The notes beneath the pieces were generated by a model. That model made no database searches. It saw nothing but the letters and a program-made list of their open reading frames with translations, and was not told the origin of the DNA. The position numbers and the translations under genes are program-made. 64,000 nt of DNA. It comes from a virus. The stretch lies in IMG/VR virus record IMGVR_UViG_3300031705_000002, positions 1 through 64,000 of that record; one strand, 5' to 3'. Of this stretch, positions 45,233 to 53,600 are shown one piece after another. How positions within the stretch are numbered: the stretch's first letter is position 1; every line of letters starts with the position of its first letter.

Positions 45233-46411
45233 CTAGTCTAAATTTACTTGTAAGTGCCCTTCACACCCTTTACTTTTATTCCATATATACGCCTGAGCTT
45301 CTCTCATGGCCCCGTAACCCATCACCTTATGCCAAGTATCGTTAGGGCAAATACTAGGCAGGAACCTTACTTTAATCCCTCCTGTGTACGTGTTAACAAT
45401 CTCTCTATGTTGATGTCCACAGTGTATCTCTCTATATTTACATTTAGCAAATTTTACAGGTTGCTCTGTAGCCATTATTATAGGCATGACTGCAGGTTTT
45501 TCTTTGTCTCCGTGGGTAAACATTATAAGGTTTGTTCCGTACACATAGTACTTCCTAGACTCATAACTATTATCCACTTCTACTACTGTAGAATCTCTAT
45601 ACCAAGATTCAATAACTTCACCTATGTAGAACATACGTTCGAAGTCATGATTACCTTGTATTACTATAACGTCTACTGGTGCGAATGCTGCTAAATAATC
45701 TATAGCTAACACTAACAACTTCCAATATCCTCTAAAGGTCTCCTGCCATTCCTCAGAATCATGCTGAGGAGTTCCCTTAGTTGTTGCTCGGCTGTACCCT
45801 TCAGAGTTTAAACCATCATTACCAATAGGAAGGATAAACCTTTCTATGTTAAGTCCAGTTGCTTTTCGATGTAACTCCTTAATAGTATTAAGGTATATTC
45901 GATTAGCTTTCTCTTGGGATACTCCCGTTATCTTACCATAATGAAAATCAGGTAAAGATATTTCGTATGCTACTGGATCCCCTATCTTAAAATCATAGGC
46001 TGGATCTGGATGCTCGGGTACGTATTCCTGCATCTCTTTAAAGAACTCTTCTTTAAACTCAATTAAGTTTGCTGCCTGCGGTTTAGTTACCACAGAGAAC
46101 CTAGAGTCTCCCTTAACTGTTTGCCAGTGTTTAACCGACGTTACCTCTTTTTGATTTATACCTTTTTCCTTCAGGTGTATATCTAGTTCGGGAAGGTACG
46201 CATTCTCAGCTGAACTGTAGTCTTTCGTGTCATTTTCATTAGAGTTTTTATCTGACTCCTGCCCTGACCACTTAAATCCTCCTGCGGAATTCCTAGCTCC
46301 TAATAATACTTTTCTTATACTACTGTCGTTTACTCCCGACTCTCGCATAGCTTCCATGATTGTTGCGTACTCCCCTACAATATTGCCTTGGCTATCAATT
46401 TGTAAAATCAT
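45233..46411 (-). CDS. Metallophosphoesterase with NUMOD1-like DNA-binding domain, copy B
   Basis: A 392-residue protein. The core has the full set of calcineurin-like motifs: Asp155-Phe-His157, GND at 197-199, GNHD at 253-256, THGD at 299-302 and GHQH at 332-335. Residues 1-49 look like a NUMOD1 module (ILQIDSQGNIVGEYATIMEA, then SIRKVLLGARNSAGGFKWS), a small helix-turn-helix domain usually joined to homing endonucleases of phages. Here it is joined to a phosphoesterase. The copy at 39015-40166 has a different helix-turn-helix at the same place, so the N-terminal domain was exchanged. Substrate unknown; DNA is a reasonable guess. Confidence 0.82.
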   Translation of the reverse strand: MILQIDSQGNIVGEYATIMEAMRESGVNDSSIRKVLLGARNSAGGFKWSGQESDKNSNENDTKDYSSAENAYLPELDIHLKEKGINQKEVTSVKHWQTVKGDSRFSVVTKPQAANLIEFKEEFFKEMQEYVPEHPDPAYDFKIGDPVAYEISLPDFHYGKITGVSQEKANRIYLNTIKELHRKATGLNIERFILPIGNDGLNSEGYSRATTKGTPQHDSEEWQETFRGYWKLLVLAIDYLAAFAPVDVIVIQGNHDFERMFYIGEVIESWYRDSTVVEVDNSYESRKYYVYGTNLIMFTHGDKEKPAVMPIIMATEQPVKFAKCKYREIHCGHQHREIVNTYTGGIKVRFLPSICPNDTWHKVMGYGAMREAQAYIWNKSKGCEGHLQVNLD

Positions 46412-46794
46412 TTCTTTTTTATTTTTTCAATACTCCTCCCTGCAAAATAAGCTCCGTACACGGTGATTAGTAAAGTTTGGTAGATTGGTTTATAAGCTGC
46501 GTCCATTACGAATCCTCCTAGATTACCATCTAAGAAAGACAGTACGACTAGGATTAAAGTTAAAAAAGCGAGAGCCAAAGGTCTTATGTTCTTGGATAAC
46601 CAGTTGTCAGACTTCATGTCTGCCTCCCATCTCCTAGAAACTTGTTCCTGGGCATTCGCTTCAGCTTGCATTAGCACTTCCTCTATCTTTTGACGGGCAG
46701 CTAACTTCTCTTCTTTAGAGGTGGTTAGATTATCAAGTACATCTCCTACTTGCTTAATCACTCCACCTCCTAATAGGTCTAGTAGTTTACTCAT
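46408..46794 (-). CDS. Holin-like membrane protein, copy B
   Basis: A 128-residue three-helix-type holin, close to the one at 40163-40549 (about 21 differences by eye). It has the LLGGGVIKQVGD start, the RWEADMKSDNWLSKNIRP motif, two clear membrane helices (about 73-90 and 103-122) and a basic tail. It overlaps the endolysin gene by 4 bases (ATGA) upstream and the phosphoesterase by 4 bases downstream. The neighbourhood with an M15 endolysin makes it the likely main holin. Confidence 0.82.
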   Translation of the reverse strand: MSKLLDLLGGGVIKQVGDVLDNLTTSKEEKLAARQKIEEVLMQAEANAQEQVSRRWEADMKSDNWLSKNIRPLALAFLTLILVVLSFLDGNLGGFVMDAAYKPIYQTLLITVYGAYFAGRSIEKIKKK

Positions 46795-47249
46795 GATAAG
46801 TCTGCATATTTATATTTAGTGTCATTGTCTTCATCCTTGTAGGCTTCCAACACTTGCTTTCTATTACCTTCCTTAATCAACGATATGTGTATCCAAGCGA
46901 AGTCGAATTCGTTAATCATTTGGTCGAACTCAATACCACTTTCTAATACCCAGTCGTAGATTTCTTTGTTCGATATTTTACCATCGTTCCAAAATTGCAA
47001 ATCCAAAGCCTCACCTTTACAATGCTGGCTTTTGTTACTTCCACCGATAGCCCTGTTGAGGGCTGGGTTGCGATAACCACTACTGATCCTGATAGGACCA
47101 AGAGCTTCTCGCATAGGTTGAACAAGGTTAGTAATAATCCTTTGAATACTTCGTAGGTGTTCTTTGTTGGGGCCATTATCTATCCCCAACCGTTTAGCTG
47201 CATTGCTTCGAGTAATCTCAGACAATACAAAATTATCGCTTAATCTCAT
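46791..47249 (-). CDS. Endolysin, M15 family peptidase
   Basis: A 152-residue protein of the Peptidase_M15_3 type. Zinc-binding and catalytic elements are visible: ISSGYRNPALNRAIGG (55-70), SNKSQHCKGEALDL with His76 and Asp83, and WIHIS with His121. These enzymes cut peptide cross-links of peptidoglycan. There is no signal peptide, so release should depend on the holin encoded next to it. The N-terminal 50 residues form the helical region usual in this family. It overlaps the preceding secreted-protein gene by 17 bases and the holin gene by 4. A second, different M15 domain is encoded by frameshift at 24012-24530 and probably acts at entry. Confidence 0.9.
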   Translation of the reverse strand: MRLSDNFVLSEITRSNAAKRLGIDNGPNKEHLRSIQRIITNLVQPMREALGPIRISSGYRNPALNRAIGGSNKSQHCKGEALDLQFWNDGKISNKEIYDWVLESGIEFDQMINEFDFAWIHISLIKEGNRKQVLEAYKDEDNDTKYKYADLS

Positions 47250-47742
47250 CTATGTACACCTTTCTAGTTAATATTCCGTTACTTGCTATATAGAAACCTC
47301 TTACAGGTTTTACTTCTCTGCCTAAAATATCGTAATAGTGAGTTGGGATGAAGGGTGTATTATCAACCTCTTCTATTCCTATAGTCAAGCATCCTACATC
47401 TACTAGTTGCTCTTTGAATTCTTGCGGCCAAGTACCAAGCGAATCGATCCAATCTACATCAGATAAGAAGTCATACTCTGTTTGACCTACATATAAGTAT
47501 GCACCATTCCATCCGTCTCCGTAAGAGTCCATCATGTTTATCTGGTAATACTCTGGTAATACAACTGCACCTAAATAAGGAGCTATACCTTCTAATAATA
47601 TACCACCATTACAGGTTAGAATCTGCCAAGTTATCTCATCAGGGTATTCTCCTGTTGTACACTCTACAAATACTTGTTGCTGCTGTGCTGAAGATGTTAA
47701 CGACATCAATGTCACGAACACTAAAAATAATAGTTTTTTCAT
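47233..47742 (-). CDS. Secreted GDGWNG protein with type IX-like sorting tail
   Basis: A 169-residue protein. Residues 1-19 are a signal peptide (MKKLLFLVFVTLMSLTSSA) with cleavage before Gln20. The middle is beta-rich and contains MMDSYGDGWNG (71-80), a motif common in secreted proteins of marine Bacteroidota. The last about 35 residues read YYDILGREVK, GFYIAS and TRKVYI, which resembles the final strands of type IX secretion sorting domains (GR, then G-x-Y, then KxxI). The initial part of such a domain is missing, so export by that route is only a possibility. It sits directly before the endolysin in a group of envelope genes. Confidence 0.75.
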   Translation of the reverse strand: MKKLLFLVFVTLMSLTSSAQQQQVFVECTTGEYPDEITWQILTCNGGILLEGIAPYLGAVVLPEYYQINMMDSYGDGWNGAYLYVGQTEYDFLSDVDWIDSLGTWPQEFKEQLVDVGCLTIGIEEVDNTPFIPTHYYDILGREVKPVRGFYIASNGILTRKVYIDEIKR

Positions 47743-48110
47743 TATTGGAATTTGTTAAATGTTATTTCGTCTATAACAGACTGTACTTCTTTTTTGGTAG
47801 CATTCAACTCCATCATAATGTTGGGGTTAAATCTGTTCTGCTCCACACCATTATCGAAGACAATAATGGTGGGAACTGAGGTTACTTTGTATTTACTCTG
47901 AAGGTCGGAGCTCTTGATAATACACACTCTATACGAGGAACAATCTTTTAGAGCCTCTAGGAATTCAACTTCGTTTCCTTGATTCCATTCTACCCAGAAT
48001 TCTACGACTACTATACCTTTAGCTGTCTTGGGTCCAAATGAGCTAGAAGTGACAAACTCTTGAGCTACAATATTTGTAGTAAGGAGTAGTAATAATAATA
48101 AGTATTTCAT
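47742..48110 (-). CDS. Secreted thioredoxin-like protein without catalytic cysteines
   Basis: A 122-residue protein with a signal peptide (cleavage after Ala16, before Gln17). The mature part follows the thioredoxin pattern: GIVVVEFWVEWNQGN (32-46) corresponds to the strand and active site FWAxWCxxC, but both cysteines are Asn (43 and 46). YKVTSVPTIIVFDNG (74-88) is the cis-proline strand. It cannot be a normal disulphide enzyme. It may bind a partner in the periplasm, for example a host thioredoxin-like protein or a redox client. It overlaps the previous gene by 4 bases and the next by one. Confidence 0.75.
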   Translation of the reverse strand: MKYLLLLLLLTTNIVAQEFVTSSSFGPKTAKGIVVVEFWVEWNQGNEVEFLEALKDCSSYRVCIIKSSDLQSKYKVTSVPTIIVFDNGVEQNRFNPNIMMELNATKKEVQSVIDEITFNKFQ

Positions 48111-48409
48111 ATTGCTATTCGTATTGTAACAACTCCTAGCACCGATCCCACTGCGTCTGCAGCTAAATCACTCCACTCAGGTTGTCCGTGTTTAATGTCA
48201 TAAATTTCTTTAATACTTCCAGCTAAGACGGCTGCGCATAATCCTATCAGTATCGCTTTCTTCTTGTCGTTGGTTTTATTGTAAACTACAGCACTAATAG
48301 TAGAACTAATTACATAACTCCCACCAAGATGTAGAAGCTTGTCCTGTGGTACTAGTTGTGCACACACATTACTTGTAATCAATAACGCTATCAAAAGTAG
48401 TTTACTCAT
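48107..48409 (-). CDS. Secreted or membrane protein of the DUF2279/YfiM type
   Basis: A 100-residue protein with an N-terminal signal or membrane helix ending NVCA before Gln18, then DKLLHLGGSYVISS, a membrane-like helix (AILIGLCAAVLAGSIKEIYD), and SDLAADAVGSVLGV. The order of DK-x-x-H, the KE-x-YD element and the final D-x-AADA-x-G matches the DUF2279/YfiM family of small envelope proteins. Function in the family is not known. In this position it could take part in outer-membrane disruption during lysis. Neighbouring overlaps are 8 and 4 bases. Confidence 0.65.
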   Translation of the reverse strand: MSKLLLIALLITSNVCAQLVPQDKLLHLGGSYVISSTISAVVYNKTNDKKKAILIGLCAAVLAGSIKEIYDIKHGQPEWSDLAADAVGSVLGVVTIRIAI

Positions 48410-48680
48410 AAAGCTTTTGTTTAATAAGCTTCATGTCTTCTTTCATCTCAGAAACATCTTCCTGAGTATTCATGATAGTCTGACGTATCAGCTTATCTTT
48501 CATATCGAACTCCATTCGAGTAATAACAGGGTCTATCGGTTCAGGTAACTCCCTAGCTTCTGCTATATCGTTCTGTAGTGTAAACCACATCCCCACCAAT
48601 GTTGCTATTAAGAATGCTATACCTCCTAAAGTCTTGAGACTTATCTGTACTGCACTGTCTTCACTTAATTCTTTAGCCAT
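48402..48680 (-). CDS. Small membrane protein with C-terminal coiled coil
   Basis: A 92-residue protein with a short cytoplasmic N-terminus, one membrane helix (about 16-36) and a charged coiled-coil tail (about 55-91). The shape, one helix with a periplasmic coiled coil, is that of an inner-membrane spanin, but sequence support is absent. Similar small proteins occur in flavobacterial phages. It lies among envelope and lysis genes and overlaps the next gene by 8 bases. Confidence 0.6.
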   Translation of the reverse strand: MAKELSEDSAVQISLKTLGGIAFLIATLVGMWFTLQNDIAEARELPEPIDPVITRMEFDMKDKLIRQTIMNTQEDVSEMKEDMKLIKQKLYE

Positions 48681-48683
48681 CTA

Positions 48684-49712
48684 TTAAAATATTAAATAAT
48701 TTATTCCCGTTTGCATATTATAAGATCTTATATCCCAGTACTTAAGGTGTCTTCCTTCTACGAAGATACTAAAATGTTTGTTAAATTTAACACCAAACAC
48801 CACACCAATATCCCATTCCGTCGTTACCCCAGGGTATGAGTAGGAATATTCACTCAAACCTTTATGTGCAGGATACACAGAACCCCATGCATGCATCCAA
48901 GACTTGCTTGAATAATGATAATAATCGGCTCCTACAACCATAGAAACTTCTTGTTGAAGACCCAAATCATTAAGTTGCTGATTGTTGTATTCGTTTACAG
49001 CATCCCCAAAATGATACGAGTAAAACTCAGGGTCTGACTCAGCGATAACTTCCCCTTCATGAGACCACACATGATTGTCATCATCAGTGTATCCAAACTC
49101 ATTAGCTAGCTGCCACCAGTGTTTGTTCTCAGGCTTAGAGAACCATTCCTCTATTGGAGAGTATCCGTACACAGGGTGAGAACGATGGGCTACGCCTAAA
49201 GTAAGGTCGATATTACCAAAACTTTTACGTAGCCTAACCTCGCCCAGAGTATATTTAAGATTAATTAATCCGTCATCCACATACGAAGCTTTCGATGTTA
49301 GGTGATCAGATATGTATCTAACCTTATATTCTTGCTGTTTAAATTTCATCCCTCTATTACGAATGGATGAGTACTTAAACAAGTACTCTAAACCAGGTGC
49401 GTTAGATATTGTAGCGTAATCGCTACTCTCGTCTTCTGAACCCGTGTAAAAATTACCCTGTTTTACCTGGTAATCAAAACGTGCTATCTTTCTAAGCCCT
49501 ATTGTTATGTTATAATTAGGAGCGCTGACCTCAGTCATCTCAACAAGCTGTCCAGAGCCTGCAATCCCATCAACTATAAAAGCTTGATTCTCTGAGAAGG
49601 GTGCTGCCGTAGACATACTTGCATAGAATGTAGCAAACCTAAATAGGGAGAACCCCATCTGAGCATTAGCAACCGTGCTAACAAACAGTAATATGTATAA
49701 TAACTTCTTCAT
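48684..49712 (-). CDS. Phage-encoded outer-membrane beta-barrel protein
   Basis: A 342-residue protein with a signal peptide (MKKLLYILLFVSTVANA, cleavage before Gln18) and amphipathic beta strands with many Tyr, Trp and Phe residues. It ends in YLIF, with the terminal Phe typical of BamA-inserted barrel proteins. Several strands end in aromatic belts, and long polar loops with charged residues (for example 185-245) should face the surface. The size would fit a 10-14 strand barrel. A phage-coded outer-membrane protein could block superinfection, mask the receptor or weaken the outer membrane before lysis. It overlaps the preceding gene by 4 bases (ATGA). Confidence 0.75.
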   Translation of the reverse strand: MKKLLYILLFVSTVANAQMGFSLFRFATFYASMSTAAPFSENQAFIVDGIAGSGQLVEMTEVSAPNYNITIGLRKIARFDYQVKQGNFYTGSEDESSDYATISNAPGLEYLFKYSSIRNRGMKFKQQEYKVRYISDHLTSKASYVDDGLINLKYTLGEVRLRKSFGNIDLTLGVAHRSHPVYGYSPIEEWFSKPENKHWWQLANEFGYTDDDNHVWSHEGEVIAESDPEFYSYHFGDAVNEYNNQQLNDLGLQQEVSMVVGADYYHYSSKSWMHAWGSVYPAHKGLSEYSYSYPGVTTEWDIGVVFGVKFNKHFSIFVEGRHLKYWDIRSYNMQTGINYLIF

Positions 49713-49921
49713 TTCTTAGCAAATTTCTCTACCCCTGAAATACCAAAGCATCCTAAGACAACCCAAACAAAGGCTTCGTAAACAAATTCGTTTACTACTA
49801 GTTCAGCTCCAAGCCACCCCGTAACAAGATCAGCTACCATGATAAGACACATTATAGCAAATGCTATAAAACCTACAATAGCTTTCTCGTTCCAATTATT
49901 ATCGTTCTTAAATATTTCCAT
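49709..49921 (-). CDS. Small membrane protein, holin-like
   Basis: A 70-residue protein with two membrane helices (about 13-33 and 43-62), a charged N-terminus (MEIFKNDNNWNEKA) and a basic end (EKFAKK). The pattern is that of a small holin or a membrane anchor. It precedes the outer-membrane barrel gene with ATGA overlap. Function remains open. Confidence 0.6.
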   Translation of the reverse strand: MEIFKNDNNWNEKAIVGFIAFAIMCLIMVADLVTGWLGAELVVNEFVYEAFVWVVLGCFGISGVEKFAKK

Positions 49922-49935
49922 TTTAGTCTTTTTTA

Positions 49936-50241
49936 TTATGCACTAAACGTTAATAAGTGAGCTCCCCTAGAAACGCTCTGACTGGTGATGTACGGAAGCT
50001 TAAATCTAATTACAGTTCTACCGTCATCGGATGTAAACACTGCATAAGGGCTTCCAATTCTATAAGTCATTACACCGTCTGCAGCTCTTAACCTCCTTGG
50101 TGCGCAGGTAACTTTACAGTTACCTCTAGTCGAAAGAACGTTGGCAGCAAAAACTTTGAATTGCTTCTTATACCTCCCTATTCTTTTAGCGGGTTTTAAG
50201 CCAAGTTGCTTTCCCCCGCCCGATCCATTTCCGTACCCCAT
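49936..50241 (-). CDS. Small basic protein, unknown
   Basis: A 101-residue protein with a Gly-rich start (GYGNGSGGGKQLG), a strongly basic stretch of Lys and Arg, CKVTCAPRRLR with two cysteines, and beta strands to the end. It lies between small structural genes and the membrane-protein group. The charge suggests nucleic-acid binding or a virion structural role. I do not recognise it. Confidence 0.55.
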   Translation of the reverse strand: MGYGNGSGGGKQLGLKPAKRIGRYKKQFKVFAANVLSTRGNCKVTCAPRRLRAADGVMTYRIGSPYAVFTSDDGRTVIRFKLPYITSQSVSRGAHLLTFSA

Positions 50242-50244
50242 AAC

Positions 50245-50604
50245 TTATACAACTGTTACTTCAAAAGTTGCTCCATGTCCTTTTTTATGTAAAAGTATAG
50301 CATTACCACTACCTCCTGTAGCTAAAAGAATAGAAGTTATGTTTCCATAAAACACATCTCCAGCGGTTAACGTTAAGTCGGTTGCTATAACTGTACCGTC
50401 TACAGTTATAGACGCTATTATAACCCCCGCATCATCAAGCCCATCAGCTTTTACAGCATAGAAGCTACCTGTTACTGCTGTAGAAGTTGCTTTACCCTCA
50501 GGTACTATAGTTACTCCGTGGCGAGCATAATCTAAATCCATCTGTTCGTCAAGTCTTTTCTGTACGTTTACTAGCTGGTTAGCTAAATCTCTATTTCTGT
50601 CCAT
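50245..50604 (-). CDS. Small structural protein, unknown
   Basis: A 119-residue protein. The first about 25 residues form a charged helix (possible coiled coil); the rest is beta-rich with Gly, Thr and Val (KADGLDDAGVIIASITVDG, then DVFYGNITSI). This looks like a small helix-anchored beta domain such as a fibre tip or head decoration. It lies 11 bases after the large adhesin gene. Not assigned to a known family. Confidence 0.58.
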   Translation of the reverse strand: MDRNRDLANQLVNVQKRLDEQMDLDYARHGVTIVPEGKATSTAVTGSFYAVKADGLDDAGVIIASITVDGTVIATDLTLTAGDVFYGNITSILLATGGSGNAILLHKKGHGATFEVTVV

Positions 50605-50615
50605 TTTGTTTTATT

Positions 50616-53600
50616 TTAACATGTTTTACAATTACAAAGATCAGCTAACTTCTCTTTGTACATTTCTATTTTAATTTGATTACCTTCTTTTAAGGACGCT
50701 ACATACGCCTGGTATATGGCATATACTTTAAGAGCCTTCAATTGACTCTCTGTGTCTTCCTTTAAAAGATTAACAGCTGTCATAGAGTTCTCTATACAGT
50801 TATGTAACTCCGTTGAAACACAAGACCCATCATCATAAAGAGCATCAATATCATAATTGAAAGACCCTATAGTAGTACATCCAGGTTTAATTAGATTTAA
50901 AGTGAATGGCTCAAAGTAAGTTGAGTTGTACACAGTCTTAGTTTGTAGTGTATTTCCATACTCATCCTTTAGTACATACACAACCATATTATCAGATAAA
51001 ACCTTAACCCCTATAGGAGTGGATTCTGCTAAAGTAAAGCCCTCACTTACAGAGGCTCCCTCCGTAAGCGCCCCCGAAAGATCCACTAACTTCTCTCCTG
51101 TAGCTACATTGTAGATAACAAAAGCAGTGTCAGAGTAATCCGATACTGGAGACTCCTCAGTTATTACCTCTACAGTAAAACTAGTGAATTCTCCTTCATC
51201 CTCCTTAACATCTCTAGAACACCCTAGGGTATTTATAGCTAATGGAGAGCACCCTATAGAGCAGCTTCCTGGTCCAGTTTTTAAAACTATACTACCATCT
51301 GCAGTTGTAGACGATCCATGATCTAATACATGTAAAACATTCTCCCCTTTTCTTAAAGTTAAAGTTAAATCAACCCAAGAATTTAAATAGTTAAACCCTA
51401 TAGGCATAAACCCTACACAATCAGGAGAGTTTAAAATAGTAGTTATCCCTGAAGCAGTAACAGTGTTAAGGATAGTCCCTGATATAGTATACAGTATGTA
51501 GTCTATATTAGCTTCCGCCCCTTCAGGTTCTACAGTAATAGTGTAAACACCTGATAAATCCTCAGTACCTTCAACGTCTTCAAGCTCTATTAGGGTTTGA
51601 CATAACGACATATCAGGAGTCCAGTAAGTAGGATCCGAAGTTGCCTCAGGGTTAAACTCCAAGTAGTCAGTGTTAGGACAGTATGATGTAGGCACTATGT
51701 ACTCACATACACTGTTATCAGATATTTCACAATCCCCAAGTATCTCTGAAAAGGAAACAGCTACTGTATCAGTACACACTGATAAATATCCCCCACTAGT
51801 TATACAAGGATCTACACAGGCTCCACACACCCCTGCATCAGGAATGTATAAAGTGCTTGTAGGAGCAGTAGTAAGATTCCCTACACTAGTAACAATACTT
51901 ACTACGCCTCCCGTAGACAGTGTTTGAGCTTGACTTTGACTTATAGCTCCTGAGGTTAGTAAGAACATTACGTTATTACTTTCCGTACCCCAATCCTCAT
52001 ACTGACAAACTCCTGTACATACATATACCGTAGTCACATTAGAGTCTAAGTCTGGGAAATAAGGAGCAAACGAGATGCCCTGAGTAAGTTCCGCTATAGT
52101 TCCGTCAGGATCTAAAGCCATTAAAACTCTATATACATGGTAATTAGTTTCATAAAAGTTTTGAGGTGTAGCGGTTGTTTCGTCCTGATACACAGCTAAG
52201 TGCACAAACCCCTCTATAGTTCCGTGCTCTATAACGTCTGTGTCTACATCTAGTTTAGTTACAGATATTATATTAGAACCAATATAAGAACCAAATACAT
52301 CTTCAATATAAACATTATCTATTAGTTCATCCGTCACTCGGAAGTAGAAGGAAACCGCCTTACCTATAACTGTTGATACAGTGTTTGAGTCTATAGAGCT
52401 TACACTTCCTAACACCCCCGTAATAGTATTAACGGAAGGATTAGTTATAGAGTATGAGAACGTAACCTCCGCATTTTCATCAGCTCCTGCTAAAGTAAGG
52501 GTAGGGTTAAGTCTAGTTATATTTTGACATCTTTTAGTTATATACGGATTATCCCTCGTATAAACTACCTCCCCAGGTATAGGTAGGAGTTCAGATATTA
52601 CATCGTTAAGTCCTACCTCTAAATCATAATAACCTATAGTATAAGTATCTTCCCCGTTAACATTAGAGTAGGTACCTGTATGATGAGTAATTATTGGATT
52701 ACCACTAAAGTATACAGCGTCTACAGAAGAATCTAGAACAGTAAAGTCCTCAGGGTTTGTGATACCGAAGTATTCACAATTACCCCCCTCCACTAAAGCG
52801 GTAGGGTCATGATTGTACGCCTGTGGGTCTGTACATCCCGTACAAGTACTGTTGTTCCCGTCACACACTCCACACAGATCTACTGTAGAACCTTGACAAT
52901 CACATACATCGCCAGGAGTAGTAGTGCCTATTACAAACGTAGTCGCATTGTTACACTCACATTGAGGCACAACCTCATTAGGGCCATTACAAATGAGACA
53001 AGCATCAAGCGTTGAAGTACCTCCCTGAACGCCTGCACAGTCCGTATCCGTCTCTGTTCCTAAAAGAACACAAGCACCAACAAATTCGTCATACACATAC
53101 CCTGAGCAACACTCGCCGAAAGCAAGTGGGGCTAAACTGGCATAACTCGAGCACCCACCTGGAGCACAGTATTGGTTGCCAGCTAAAGTGTATATAGTAG
53201 TAGCTTCATCATAAACTGCTCCTACCACAAATTCTGTTGTAGACACCATGCAGTCATCAAATGTAACAGTGTTGTCACAGGAATTAGAGATCCCTCCAGG
53301 GGAGTATTCTACGGTATATGAGGGAGCTGCAGCTCCGTCAACGCACCCACAGTTAGGTGAAGCGAAAGGGATATTCCCCTCACAGTCGCAGTAACCTTCA
53401 GGTATATCAGCACACGCACATTCATATTCTGTAGCCTCAACTGTAGGGTCGAAGCATCCGCACTCTCCCATCTCGAAAGGTGTGGAAGTAAGAACGCCCT
53501 CCACGCCATGCGGAATACATTCATTACACTCGTCACTAAAACCTTCGCAGCCATCCACCCCTAAAGACTCAGTTAAAGGTATCCACATCGGAGTCCCTGC

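Larger units (their letters stand above)
44073..46794 (-). repeat. Four-gene module copy B (holin, phosphoesterase, ring, small protein)
   Basis: The same order of families as at 37837-40549: holin (46408-46794), metallophosphoesterase (45233-46411), ring protein (44537-45232), small protein (44073-44537). Overlaps are also alike: holin and phosphoesterase overlap by 4 bases in both. Copy B follows directly after the endolysin gene, so it probably keeps the original lysis context. Confidence 0.75.

Noticed and set aside
46943-47176. A 77-residue minus-strand frame overlapping the endolysin in another frame
   Set aside because: The endolysin frame has all M15 residues; the alternative has no recognisable feature.
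53309-53554. An 81-residue minus-strand frame inside the giant adhesin
   Set aside because: Out-of-frame product of a cysteine-rich repetitive stretch, with no support.
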